In this document: piece by piece, positions 45,980 through 55,345 of the stretch
Numbering within the stretch: the first letter of the stretch is position 1
How the letters are laid out: every line of letters starts with the position of its first letter
From: Gordonibacter sp. An230
Lineage (GTDB): Bacteria > Actinomycetota > Coriobacteriia > Coriobacteriales > Eggerthellaceae
Reading direction: 5' to 3'
NCBI RefSeq assembly: GCF_002159915.1
Contig: NZ_NFJP01000004.1
Coordinates: 1-64,000 of the forward strand
Length of the DNA: 64,000 nt
Translations under genes and position numbers: made by a program
The notes under the pieces: model-generated
Seen by the model: the letters and a program-made list of their open reading frames with translations, nothing else
Told to the model about the DNA's origin: nothing
Database searches by the model: none

Positions 45980-48838
45980 TTATTCCTCCCTTCCCTCGTA
46001 GACCGGCAGCCACTCCTTCAGGCGCGGATCGTCGCAGGTGTGAATGATCTCCGTGCCGTCGTCGCCGCACGGCACCGGGTTGCCGAACGGGCTGTTCTCC
46101 GGAGTCGCTTTGTAGACTTTCACCGGGTAGGCTCGCAGCTGGCTGGAACCGCATATGGGATCCTGCGCGTCCTTGTTGACAAGACAGTTGATCCCCGAGA
46201 GCTTGAAGCCTTTGTCCGCCTGCTCCAACTCCGGATACCACCAGGTGTGCTCGCAGTTGATGACCCCCCTCTTCACTCCGTAGCACAAGTCGGCGGTCTG
46301 CCGCACTTTGCCCCACTTCGACTCGATCCAGCACCAGTCGCCCTGTTCGATTTCCAATTCGTACGCATCTTCGGGATTGATCTCCATGCGCGGCACAGGC
46401 CACAGCTCGCGGCACCAGGGAAGCTGGCGATGCTCCGAATGGAAGTAGACGGGAATGCGGCGGCCGGTTGTCATGTTGAAGGGGTACTCCTCATAGAGCT
46501 CGGGCGTTGACACCGGGGACATCGGCGGCTCCTCGTAATGCGGAAGCTCTTCGCTGTCGATGATGCTTTCGAGTATGGTGGACCAGAATTCCGCCTTCAT
46601 CGTCGGCGTCTCCATGCCCGGCAGGTTGCCCTCGACCGAGCCGCTGCCCCGCAGGTAGCCCATCTGGTAGCGCCGGTAGGTGCCCCAGCGTTCGGGGTAG
46701 AGCTTCTTGGCGTCCCACCAACCGTTCTTCTCGAACTCGTCGACGTACTCCTTCCAGGTCATGCCCATGCTGCTGACCGCGTTGTCGAGGAACGCCTCTA
46801 TCGGGCGATCCCATGCATCCCCGCCGTCCTTCGTGTCGTAGAAAGGAACGCCGAACCTTTTGTAGATGTTGCACAGGATCTCCGGCTCGAAGCCCGTTTC
46901 CGCAGGCGGATCGATGCAGTTGACGTTGGCGCCGACCGCGCCGGACGCGCCTTGGGAGGCGCGCGGGAAGCCGGGGATCTCAAGCCAATGGCGCGTCGGC
47001 ACCAGGATGTCGGCCAGCTGCGCGCCGGCGATGGGCCAAAGATCGATGTAGAACGTGAACTCCATCTGCTGCAGCGCCTCCCACGCGTAGGCGGCGTTGC
47101 TCTGGCACATGAAGTTCGCGGCCGAGCAGACGCAGCCCTTGATGGGGTAGGGCTCTCCCGTGTGGCAGGCGTCCCACACAGACGTCTGGTCCACCCAGTT
47201 GTTCCACCATTTCGTCACCGGAAACTTGTCGCCGCCGACGATCTTCGCACGCGTCGTCAGGTTCGGCTCGGTGGAGGGCGGGGTCTTCGCCGGAGCGGCG
47301 CAGCCGCCGGCGGCAACCGTCGAGTTCGTCACGCCGCGGTTGCCGCCGGGCGTGTCGTAGTTGTCGGTCATGAACGCAAGGATGTACGCGGTGCGGAAGT
47401 TCTGGATGGCACGACCGACCTGCTCGGGGGCTAGCTGAGTGTTCAGGCCGCCGTTTCCGCGACGCGGATCGACGCGCGTCGCCCACGCTTTGCACGCATC
47501 GTAGATCGTCTCCGCGGGCACGTCGCAGATCTCGGCCGCCTTCTCCAGGGTCATCTCGTTGACGCACTCGTCCCAGTACTTCTGGAAGACGGGCTTCGCC
47601 TTCACGGTCCGTCCGTCCTTGAGCGTCACGTCGAACTCGCCCCAGAGCGCCGGGTCGATGTCGACCGGGAAGGGCATCGGGTCGGGGACCCAGCCTCCGG
47701 TCGGCTCGTACTCGAAGCCGGTGGTCGAGATGTCGTGCTCGGTCTGCCCTTCCCACATACCGGCATGCTCGCCCTCCTCGTTCGCATCGAAGTAGGTGAG
47801 CCTGTCGTGCAGGTTGTCCCACACCATGAACTTCTTGGGGTCTCCGCCCTCTTTGATGTCGGATTCCTTGAGCAGGCGCGTCTTCACCTCGAACGCAGGG
47901 GAGACGTTGCCCGAAACGCCGATCCAGCCGCTCGGCTCAAGCTCCTCGACGTGAAGGAAGGGCGCGTTCGACCAACGTTTCACGAGCAGGTCGTCATAGA
48001 GCTCCTCTTCCATCACGATCCTGGTCCACGCCATGAGAAGCGCTCCATCCGTGCCGGGACGCAGCGCCAAATGGTAATCCGCCTCCTTGCCCATGTTCGA
48101 CTTGCGAGGGTCGACGGAGATGAAGGTCTGGGCACGCGTGAGCGCTTCGACGGTCGTGCGGCACGAGTCGTCGTAGTTCGACTGCGTCTGGTCGGTTCCC
48201 CACTGGACCAGAACCTGCGGACGGTCCACCAACGCCTGGAAATGGATGCCGTTCTCGATGGTGAGGGCGCCCGCCTCGCGACGCGGTCCCTTGCAGATCT
48301 GCGCGGCGCCGACGTCGTTTATGCCATCGACGAGCTGCATGTAGCCGGGAGCGGACATGCCCCACATGCGGCTCGTTCCGGTCATGAACGTGAACGTGGT
48401 GTTGCCGTACTTCTCGTACAGGTTGCTCAGCCCCTGATAGACCGCGTCGTACGCCTCATCCCACGTGATGCGCTGCCAACCGGGATCCCCGCCTTTCGGG
48501 TTCGTGCGCTTCATGGGGTATTTCAGGCGGTCTGGATGGTAGGCCGCCTGGATGGAGGCTTGCGATTTGCCGCAGCAGTTGCCGTTCGACTGACGTGCGC
48601 TCTCGTCGCCTTCCACCTTGACGGCGCGGCCGTTCTCGACGGTGACCCAGACCCCGCACTCCATCTTGCCGCATCCGCGACACGCGGTGCGGATGCGCTT
48701 CACTTCGTTCGAAGATCCCTCCTCCACTTCGGCCAGAGCCTGCAACGGCTCGGATGCGGCGCCCGCCACGGTCGCCGCCGAGGCCGTGATTGCCGCAAGC
48801 TGCAAAAAACTCCTTCTCGACATCGTTGTGCTCGGCAT
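45980..48838 (-). CDS. Exported molybdopterin oxidoreductase, catalytic subunit
   Basis: DMSO-reductase-family enzyme of 952 residues with a Tat signal (MSRRSFLQLAAITAS). The iron-sulfur motif is CRGCGKMECGVWV (Cys53, Cys56, Cys61) with the fourth cysteine at NCCGK (88/89); the C-x2-C-x4-C spacing is a little unusual. ICKGPRREAG (Cys182) is where the molybdenum ligand normally lies. Substrate unknown: Eggerthellaceae use such enzymes on catechols (dopamine, hydrocaffeate), sulfoxides and others, and a membrane LuxR regulator beside it recalls the catechol dehydroxylase loci. AAGGAGGAATGC precedes ATG 48838. Confidence 0.88.
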   Translation of the reverse strand: MPSTTMSRRSFLQLAAITASAATVAGAASEPLQALAEVEEGSSNEVKRIRTACRGCGKMECGVWVTVENGRAVKVEGDESARQSNGNCCGKSQASIQAAYHPDRLKYPMKRTNPKGGDPGWQRITWDEAYDAVYQGLSNLYEKYGNTTFTFMTGTSRMWGMSAPGYMQLVDGINDVGAAQICKGPRREAGALTIENGIHFQALVDRPQVLVQWGTDQTQSNYDDSCRTTVEALTRAQTFISVDPRKSNMGKEADYHLALRPGTDGALLMAWTRIVMEEELYDDLLVKRWSNAPFLHVEELEPSGWIGVSGNVSPAFEVKTRLLKESDIKEGGDPKKFMVWDNLHDRLTYFDANEEGEHAGMWEGQTEHDISTTGFEYEPTGGWVPDPMPFPVDIDPALWGEFDVTLKDGRTVKAKPVFQKYWDECVNEMTLEKAAEICDVPAETIYDACKAWATRVDPRRGNGGLNTQLAPEQVGRAIQNFRTAYILAFMTDNYDTPGGNRGVTNSTVAAGGCAAPAKTPPSTEPNLTTRAKIVGGDKFPVTKWWNNWVDQTSVWDACHTGEPYPIKGCVCSAANFMCQSNAAYAWEALQQMEFTFYIDLWPIAGAQLADILVPTRHWLEIPGFPRASQGASGAVGANVNCIDPPAETGFEPEILCNIYKRFGVPFYDTKDGGDAWDRPIEAFLDNAVSSMGMTWKEYVDEFEKNGWWDAKKLYPERWGTYRRYQMGYLRGSGSVEGNLPGMETPTMKAEFWSTILESIIDSEELPHYEEPPMSPVSTPELYEEYPFNMTTGRRIPVYFHSEHRQLPWCRELWPVPRMEINPEDAYELEIEQGDWCWIESKWGKVRQTADLCYGVKRGVINCEHTWWYPELEQADKGFKLSGINCLVNKDAQDPICGSSQLRAYPVKVYKATPENSPFGNPVPCGDDGTEIIHTCDDPRLKEWLPVYEGREE

Positions 48839-49158
48839 GCATTCCTCCTTCTCGTCGTGCTAGACGCAAGCCGCTCTGGACGGCTGTCCTGAGCCAGACG
48901 GCCGCAAGGGCGGCTGATGGAGCGAGATTACGCTCGGAACCCCCATCCTGTATGCCATCCCGAGCGCTCTCTTATTGGAAACAGAACGCATGTATGCCAT
49001 CATGGCGTGCGAGTTTTCCTGTTCGGCACCGTAGGGCGCCTGTTTTCTGTCAGATCAGGGCTGAGTGGGGGTATACTCGACGGTCAAAGGGGATTCTGGC
49101 AATCGAAAGCATAGAGGCTTCGTCATCAAGCGAGAGAGAGAAAACGAGGGGGAGGGAG
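48839..49158. promoter_or_regulatory. Divergent promoter region of oxidoreductase and LuxR genes
   Basis: About 320 bases. A TATACT -10 at 49072-49077 points toward the LuxR gene. The other promoter was not identified. As both genes share this gap, the regulator's binding site is likely here. Confidence 0.5.
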
Positions 49159-50631
49159 ATGTCTGTCGTTTCGGTTCGGGGCAATACGGCGCCCTGCCTC
49201 TGCGGCGTCGGGTTCTTTACGGTCTGGCTTTTCATCGCGTACTACAAACCCCTTTTGTACGACCTTCCCACATCTCAGTACGTCTTGACATCGCCCGCCT
49301 CGTATGTTTCCGGCGTTGTCGCCGTCGTCCTGCTGCTGGCTCTCGTGTTCGCCCACCTGCCGCTTCAAACGCTTTTGTCGGGACGGAGGGTCTTCTCCCT
49401 CTACATGGTCTGTATGACCTTGGTCGCCATCGGCGCGACGGCGGCGGAAAGCGCGCTGCCTCTCGACAGTGGAGGCGGGCTCGTCGTCCGGATCGCCCTG
49501 CGCCTCGCGTCGACAGGGCTGCTGCTCGGCTGGTTCAGCGTGTTCTCCCAGGTTTGCACGAGCGATTTTCTGAAGGCCCTTCCCTTTGTCTTGGCGTTCA
49601 CGTTCCTGCTGTCGGCGATCGCTGCGTCGTTTGTGCCCCAGCACCGCTGGGCCCTGCTCGCCTTGCTCGCCGCGTTCAACTGCCTTGCGACGATCGCAGC
49701 CCACGGAAAGCTGCTCACGGGCGTTCCTTCGTCGCCTCGCGCCTCCCGGAGCGCTCTTGCCAAAGCGCTTGCCAGCATTTTCGCGATCAGCCTTTTCGTG
49801 GGGATTCTGTGCGGCCTTTCCCGCTTCGTCGATCCCGAAGAAAAGGTGCTTTCCCTGTACAATCTTTTCGCCCTCATGCTGTCGCTCATCCTCGTGGCGC
49901 TCGCCATAGCCATCGGCATGCACGAGAAAACGCGAAAGGGGGTTCTGGGATGGTCGCAGCCTCTCGTCCTTTCGCCGCTGGCGATCCTCGCCTTGGCTGC
50001 GGCCGTCATAGCCCTCACGCCGGCCAGCGCCACCGTCGCGGCCAACGCTTACTGTCGTTCGAGCATCGAGATCGCGATGCTCGTTTGCTCGCTCGTGGTG
50101 TCCCGCGAGCTGGGAAGCCACCCGGTCATGCTGTTCTTGCTCGGACAGGCATCCTTGCTCGTCGGCAACATCCTGGGCGTCCCCATAGCCGTCGCCCTCT
50201 CCGATGCCCACGTCGAGAACGCTCTCGTGTTCGGAACGGCGGTGCTGATCGCCGCGTGCGAATCCGTCTTCGTCTTCGTGCTCGTGTTCCTCTCCGCGCG
50301 GCGAAATCCCCCATCTGATTCGTCCTCGACAGACATAGTCGCCGCCGAGCCGTTCCAGGAGTCCGTGATCCTGCGATACTCGCAGAAGCTCGGGCTCTCC
50401 TCCCAGGAGGCGAAGGTGCTCGCCCTCACCCTACACGGCCGCAACCGGCAAAGGATCGCCGAAGAGATGTACCTCTCCCCTGGGACGGTGAGCTCGTATC
50501 TCAGGCGCGTGTACGACAAAGCGGGGGTCAGAACGCGCCAAGAGCTCATCGACCATTACGAGACCTACGCCTGCGAAGCGCATCCGGAAAAAGACGCAGG
50601 GGGAAGGGAGCCGTTCGCCGAGCGAGCATGA
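49159..50631 (+). CDS. Membrane-bound LuxR-family regulator (multi-helix plus HTH)
   Basis: A 490-residue protein with about 12 hydrophobic segments beginning LCGVGFFTVWLFIAYYKPLL, then a short linker and a LuxR HTH (LGLSSQEAKVLALTLHGRNR, AEEMYLSPGTVSSYLRRVYD). Same architecture as the protein at 39056, but with low similarity in the membrane part, so each presumably detects a different ligand. ATG 49159 has GGGGGAGGGAG. It is the likely regulator of the divergent molybdopterin oxidoreductase. Confidence 0.87.
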   Translation: MSVVSVRGNTAPCLCGVGFFTVWLFIAYYKPLLYDLPTSQYVLTSPASYVSGVVAVVLLLALVFAHLPLQTLLSGRRVFSLYMVCMTLVAIGATAAESALPLDSGGGLVVRIALRLASTGLLLGWFSVFSQVCTSDFLKALPFVLAFTFLLSAIAASFVPQHRWALLALLAAFNCLATIAAHGKLLTGVPSSPRASRSALAKALASIFAISLFVGILCGLSRFVDPEEKVLSLYNLFALMLSLILVALAIAIGMHEKTRKGVLGWSQPLVLSPLAILALAAAVIALTPASATVAANAYCRSSIEIAMLVCSLVVSRELGSHPVMLFLLGQASLLVGNILGVPIAVALSDAHVENALVFGTAVLIAACESVFVFVLVFLSARRNPPSDSSSTDIVAAEPFQESVILRYSQKLGLSSQEAKVLALTLHGRNRQRIAEEMYLSPGTVSSYLRRVYDKAGVRTRQELIDHYETYACEAHPEKDAGGREPFAERA

Positions 50632-51018
50632 TGAAAGGCGCAGAAGGGTCGCGAAGGATGCGGAGAGAGAAAAAAAAGGAGGGGGATCGCATCCTCCCTC
50701 TGCATCCTTCGCTCGACATGCTTTAGACTCCGGCCGTGGCCGACGCGGAGGGCGAGGCCGGCGGCATCCGCACCGCGGGCGCAGCGCGAGAGTCGCGAGC
50801 GCATCGGCCCCTTGGCAAAGCATCGGATTCTCCGAGCGCCATCGAGCGTGACGGGTCCCGCATCGCGGAAAGGGCGGGGAGGGGGAGCGGTCCCCCTCCC
50901 ACCTTCGCGAAACACGTGGGCCACGAAACGTATACGGCGCATCCTTCCGGCGGCTCCAAAAGAAAGGCCTCGCCTATGCTTTCAGCGTCAAGCCCAAGCA
51001 TCCGGAAAGGAGATCGCC
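50632..51018. other. Intergenic region with nested hairpins
   Basis: GCGAAGGATGC (50651-50661) pairs with GCATCCTTCGC (50702-50712), enclosing an inner GGAGG-CCTCC hairpin and an A-rich run; this probably ends the LuxR message. No gene seen in the remainder. Confidence 0.5.
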
Positions 51019-51270
51019 ATGAGCATAATCGTATGGATCGTTATCGGAGGGTTGGCAGGCTGGATAGCGAATATGATAATGAAAACCGACGGCAGCCTCG
51101 TCAAGAACATCGTGACGGGTATCGTGGGAGCGCTTATCGGCGGTTTTGTCATGAGCATCATCGGGGCGGAAGGGTTCACCGGTTTCAATTTGTGGTCGTT
51201 CGTGGTCGCCCTCGTCGGCTCGGTTATCCTCATAGGGGCCATCAACCTGCTCACGGGCAGGCGAGCATAG
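51019..51270 (+). CDS. GlsB/YeaQ/YmgE-family small membrane protein
   Basis: An 83-residue protein with three hydrophobic helices and the Gly-rich pattern of the transglycosylase-associated/YeaQ family (IVIGGLAGWIANMIM, NIVTGIVGALIGGFV, FVVALVGSVILIGAINL). Members are stress-induced membrane proteins of unclear mechanism. GGAAAGGAGATCGCC before ATG 51019. A strong terminator follows at once, so it is a monocistronic unit. Confidence 0.88.
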   Translation: MSIIVWIVIGGLAGWIANMIMKTDGSLVKNIVTGIVGALIGGFVMSIIGAEGFTGFNLWSFVVALVGSVILIGAINLLTGRRA

Positions 51271-51276
51271 CGCGAA

Positions 51277-51331
51277 AGCGCCGTCGTCCGAGACGGAAGG
51301 GGCTGGGACGACGGCGCTGCCGTGCTTTTTC
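51277..51331 (+). terminator. Terminator after the GlsB-like gene
   Basis: AGCGCCGTCGTCC (51277-51289) and GGACGACGGCGCT (51306-51318) form a 13-base perfect stem; a T-run follows at 51326-51330. Confidence 0.88.
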
Positions 51332-51424
51332 AAAGGCCCTTCGCACCTCCTTGCCGCTCTCGCCGAATTCCCGCAAGATGCGGCTCATGCGAGCCATCGC
51401 CGCTCCGAAGGCGAGCTCGCGCTC

Positions 51425-51452
51425 ACGGCCGGAGCGTTGCTCCGGCCGTTTT
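51425..51452 (+). terminator. Second terminator without an obvious gene
   Basis: ACGGCCGGAGC and GCTCCGGCCGT form an 11-base stem with a three-base loop, then TTTT. It stands about 95 bases beyond the previous terminator, with no gene between, so it could end a small RNA or be a backup. Confidence 0.65.
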
Positions 51453-51681
51453 CCATGGGGCGCCGTCCAAAGAGCCCCGAGCATCTTTTTCCGCGAAGGG
51501 GCCGCCGCATTCGATGTCCGAAGGGGTTCCGACGAAGAGATCCGCCTCGCTCACGCGGGATCGGCCTCGGCGACTCCAGAAATGCGGGAAAGCTCGACCG
51601 ACCCGAGGCGCCACTCGCCGCCGCCATTCGCGCCGGCTTGCGGGTTCGCGATTTTATGTTGCCTGTTTATCGAGGCGTTCG

Positions 51682-51687
51682 TATACT
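51682..51687 (+). promoter_or_regulatory. -10 element of a leaderless promoter
   Basis: TATACT, seven bases before ATG 51695, so transcription would begin at or just before the start codon of the MATE gene. Confidence 0.6.
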
Positions 51688-51694
51688 GGCGTTC

Positions 51695-53221
51695 ATGGAG
51701 CGCAATGGCAGACACTTTTCCCTTGAGTCCGAAGCGGGTTCGAAACGCGCATCGTCGTACGAGGCCTCGCGCGGCGAAACGCGGCGAAGCGACATCGACC
51801 GGATGGGAACCGAAGGCACTTTCAAGCTGCTGCTCGAATTCTCCGTCCCGGCTGTGGCGGGCGTCCTCGTGCAGATGCTCTACAACGTGATAGACGCCGT
51901 GTACGTGGGCCACGCAGTGGGCGCTGATGGCTTGGCCGCCACCACGGTGGCGAATCCCACGATGACGGCGCTCGTGGCCGTGGCCATGCTCGTGGGCGTG
52001 GGCGGCAACGCGCTCGCGGCCATCAAGCTGGGGGAGCGCAGGAAGGACGTGGCCGAGCGCGTGATGGGCACGAGCCTGGTCCTCTTGCTCGGCGCTGCGG
52101 CGCTGCTGTGGGCAGCCGCACCGCTTACCCTCGAGCCCGTTTTGCGCTGCTCTGGCGCCGACGGCGCCGTGCTGCCGCTCGCACTCGACTTCATGGCGGT
52201 GATCATCGCAGGCTGCCCTCTTCAGTTCATCTCCTTCGGTATGAACAACTTCATCCGCACGGCGGGAAGGCCCAACCGCGCGCTCGGATCCATGCTCGTC
52301 GGAACCGCTTCGAACGTGGTGCTCGGATACCTGTTCATCGTGGTGCTCGACGGCGGTATGCGCGGCGCTGGCCTAGCCACCGTGTGCTCCTGGGGCGTAT
52401 CGGCGGCGTTCGTCATGCAGTTCTTCCTCAAAAAGGACTCGCCTTTGCCGCTCGTTGGGCCCCTGCGCTCCTTCCGGCCTCGGATGGCCTTGCGCATCTG
52501 CGCCCTCGGCATGGCTCCGGCGGTTGCGGAACTCGGCTGGGCCGTCTCGTCGATGATCATCAATAACCTGCTCGTCTCGTACGGCTCGGCGGATGATCTC
52601 GGTTCGGACGGGGCGCTCGCCATCATGCGGGTGCTTTCGGCCGTGGGCATGTTCACGTTCATGCCGTCCATGGGCATTGCCATGGGCGCCCAGCCTATCA
52701 TCGGGTACAACTACGGCGCACGCAGCTTCCGGCGGATGAAGCGCGCCCTCGTGCAGGCAATCGTTCTCGGCGTGGTCGTCACCACGCCCCTGTGGGCCAC
52801 GGTCGTCTTTGCGCCCGACATGTATGCGCACCTCTTCGGACTGCCGGAGCGGTACCTGGACGAGACGGCGTGGGCCCTCGTGCTATACCTCATGTTCATC
52901 CCCATCCTGCCCGTCCAAATCATCGGATCGAACTATTTCGACGCCACAGGGCAGGCGGTCAAGGCCACGGTTCTCACGCTCACGCGCCAGATCCTGTTCC
53001 TCATTCCCTTGCTGTTGGTTTGCCCGATCGCGCTTCCGCATCTGCTGCCCGTCACGCCGCTCGAGAGCGTATGGCTCGCTCCATCCCTTTCAGATATCAC
53101 CTCGACGCTCATCGTCTCAGGATTCCTCGCAGCAGAATGGCGCCGCCTCGGTCGCATCAGGCTCGCTGCGGAATCCGACGAGCGCTCTTCGGGAGAACGC
53201 GCCGGCAAACGGTTGCCCTGA
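51695..53221 (+). CDS. MATE-family efflux transporter
   Basis: A 508-residue exporter with 12 membrane helices, using ion gradients to expel cationic compounds. After a 45-residue polar N-terminus come LEFSVPAVAGVLVQMLYNVI, DAVYVGHAVGADGLAATTVA, and MGAQPIIGYNYGARSFRRMK, all family-typical. ATG 51695 lies seven bases behind TATACT and has no ribosome site; an in-frame ATG further in (RMGTEGTFKLLLEFS) would remove the polar leader. The substrate is not known. A terminator follows. Confidence 0.9.
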   Translation: MERNGRHFSLESEAGSKRASSYEASRGETRRSDIDRMGTEGTFKLLLEFSVPAVAGVLVQMLYNVIDAVYVGHAVGADGLAATTVANPTMTALVAVAMLVGVGGNALAAIKLGERRKDVAERVMGTSLVLLLGAAALLWAAAPLTLEPVLRCSGADGAVLPLALDFMAVIIAGCPLQFISFGMNNFIRTAGRPNRALGSMLVGTASNVVLGYLFIVVLDGGMRGAGLATVCSWGVSAAFVMQFFLKKDSPLPLVGPLRSFRPRMALRICALGMAPAVAELGWAVSSMIINNLLVSYGSADDLGSDGALAIMRVLSAVGMFTFMPSMGIAMGAQPIIGYNYGARSFRRMKRALVQAIVLGVVVTTPLWATVVFAPDMYAHLFGLPERYLDETAWALVLYLMFIPILPVQIIGSNYFDATGQAVKATVLTLTRQILFLIPLLLVCPIALPHLLPVTPLESVWLAPSLSDITSTLIVSGFLAAEWRRLGRIRLAAESDERSSGERAGKRLP

Positions 53222-53223
53222 GC

Positions 53224-53249
53224 GGGCGAAAGGCCTTTCGCCCCCTTTT
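53224..53249 (+). terminator. Terminator after the MATE gene
   Basis: GGGCGAAAGGCCTTTCGCCC is a perfect 20-base palindrome (53224-53243), followed by CCTTTT. Confidence 0.75.
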
Positions 53250-53377
53250 ACCGAGCAATATCCCCCGCCTCCCTCCAGCCGCCGGACCGGCCCCTCTTCT
53301 CTGATAGAGTACATGAGCGGGCGACGTCTGGTCGCCTTCTGTACATCGGCATCGGATAGGATGAAGGAGGAAGCCCC

Positions 53378-55327
53378 GTGGCCCTGCTTGGCTTTTTGAT
53401 CCTCTTCCCGCTTGTCGTGGCGGGCGTGCTGCTCGCGGTGCGCGACAACCGTGCGAGAAACGTCGTCGTCGCGGTCTCCGCACTTGTGGTCGGGGTCGCA
53501 TCCGTGTGGCTGGTCGTCTCCTACCTGAGCGCTCCATGGATCTCGTTTGACTTCCATTCGCCTGTGGTCGACTACGCCTGCACGATCGTGAGCGTGCTCG
53601 TCGCCGCGGCCATCCTGTTCTTCGGCATCCGCTACAAGAACGTGCCGGCCTGCGTGCTCGCCGTTGTGCAAGTGGTTGGCTCGCTTGCGTTCGAGTTCGC
53701 CTTCGCCCACAGCTTGCCCGTCGAGCAAGGGCTCTACCTCGATTCTCTGTCGCTGCTCATGGCGTTCATCATCGGTGTCGTCGGATCGGGTATCTGCGTG
53801 TACGCCCTCGGGTATATGGAGGATTTCCAAGCCCACGAGCCAGAGGGCGCGAAAGACCGACGCCCGACGTTCTTCGCCCTCATGTTCGCTTTCCTCTCGG
53901 CAATGTTCCTCATCGTCTTCTCGAACAACATGGTGTGGCTGTTCACCGGCTGGGAGGTCACCACGGTCTGCTCGTTCCTGCTCATCGGCTACACCCGCAC
54001 AGAGGAGGCTGTCAGAAACGCCTTTCGCCAGATCATCATGAACCTGATCGGCGGCATCGCCTTCCTCGTCGCCCTGTACGCTTGCGCCATCCAGCTGGGC
54101 ACGCTGTCGCTGGTCGAGTTTCTCCAAATCGGCATCATGAATCCGGCTCTCGTCGCGCTGCCGGTCACAGCGCTTGCTCTCGCCGGCCTCACGAAGGCCG
54201 CCCAGATGCCGTTCCACACGTGGCTGCTCGGCGCCATGGTGGCGCCGACGCCCACCTCGGCGCTTCTGCACTCGTCAACCATGGTGAAAGCCGGCGTGTT
54301 CCTGCTCGTGAAACTCTCTCCCATCATGTACGCTGGCGCCTTCGCCTCGCAGGGTGGGCTGCTTGCGGCCATGCCCTCCATCATGACGGTGCTCGTGGGA
54401 GGCATCACGTTCGCGCTCTGCTCGTTCATGGCGATCTCCCAGTCGAACGCCAAGCGCGTGCTCGCGTACTCGACCATCGCCAATCTCGGCCTGATCGTCG
54501 CCTGCGCCGGCGTCGGCACCCCCGAAGCCGTCTGGGCGGCGGCGTTCCTCATCCTGTTCCATGCCATCGCGAAGTCGCTCCTGTTCCTTTGCGTCGGCAC
54601 GGCCGAGCACCACATCGGCAGTCGAGACATCGAGGACATGGATCTGCTCTTCGAGCGCATGCCTCGCCTCTCGCGCTTCATGATGCTCGGCATCCTGTGC
54701 ATGTTCATCGCGCCGTTCGGCATGCTCGTGGCTAAGTGGGCCACCCTCGTTTCCTTCGCCGAGATGGGGCAGGTGATGCTCATCATAGTCCTTGCGTTCG
54801 GTTCGGCAGCCACGTTCATGTTCTGGGCGAAATGGCTCGGAAAGCTCTCCGGCATCGCCGCCGCCCGCGAGAACGTGGAGCACGACGTTCACACGAGCGA
54901 ATGGACGGCGGTCATGGTCATGGCCGTTCTCGTCATACTGTGCTGCGCGGGGCTTCCCGTCATCTCGTGGTTCGCGGTGGAGCCCTACGTTTACAGCGTC
55001 TACGGGATGCTCGGGCAGGACATCTCCTTCTCCAACCTGTGGATCTCGTCCGTCCTGTCGATCGCGGTCATCGTTGTGCTGTTCGCGGGCCTCGGTCGCA
55101 CGAAGGCCCGCAAGGTGGACATCTATCTTGCGGGAGTGAGCCGCGATAACGGTGAGCGCACGTTCCGGAACTCGCTTTCAGGCACCTCGACGGCCTCGGC
55201 CCGCAACTGGTACCTCGAGGACGTGTTCGGAGAGCGGCGTATCGCGCCGATCGGAACAGCATGCTGCTCGGCCGTCATCATCGTGGCTCTCGCGGCCGCA
55301 GCCGTGTCTGTGCCGGGATTGTTTTAG
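53378..55327 (+). CDS. echA: Ech-type hydrogenase antiporter-like subunit EchA
   Basis: Membrane subunit of 649 residues related to NuoL/HyfB, probably moving H+ or Na+. About 16 helices; key stretches are NNMVWLFTGWEVTTVCSFLL, AAQMPFHTWLLGAMVAPTPT, SALLHSSTMVKAGVFLLVKL, and AYSTIANLGLIVACAG. The GTG start 53378 follows GAAGGAGGAAGCCCC. First gene of six in the order echA-B-C-D-E-F. It lacks a long lateral helix, as expected for group 4 hydrogenases. Confidence 0.92.
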   Translation: MALLGFLILFPLVVAGVLLAVRDNRARNVVVAVSALVVGVASVWLVVSYLSAPWISFDFHSPVVDYACTIVSVLVAAAILFFGIRYKNVPACVLAVVQVVGSLAFEFAFAHSLPVEQGLYLDSLSLLMAFIIGVVGSGICVYALGYMEDFQAHEPEGAKDRRPTFFALMFAFLSAMFLIVFSNNMVWLFTGWEVTTVCSFLLIGYTRTEEAVRNAFRQIIMNLIGGIAFLVALYACAIQLGTLSLVEFLQIGIMNPALVALPVTALALAGLTKAAQMPFHTWLLGAMVAPTPTSALLHSSTMVKAGVFLLVKLSPIMYAGAFASQGGLLAAMPSIMTVLVGGITFALCSFMAISQSNAKRVLAYSTIANLGLIVACAGVGTPEAVWAAAFLILFHAIAKSLLFLCVGTAEHHIGSRDIEDMDLLFERMPRLSRFMMLGILCMFIAPFGMLVAKWATLVSFAEMGQVMLIIVLAFGSAATFMFWAKWLGKLSGIAAARENVEHDVHTSEWTAVMVMAVLVILCCAGLPVISWFAVEPYVYSVYGMLGQDISFSNLWISSVLSIAVIVVLFAGLGRTKARKVDIYLAGVSRDNGERTFRNSLSGTSTASARNWYLEDVFGERRIAPIGTACCSAVIIVALAAAAVSVPGLF

Positions 55328-55345
55328 GAAAGGGTGTGGTACGAC

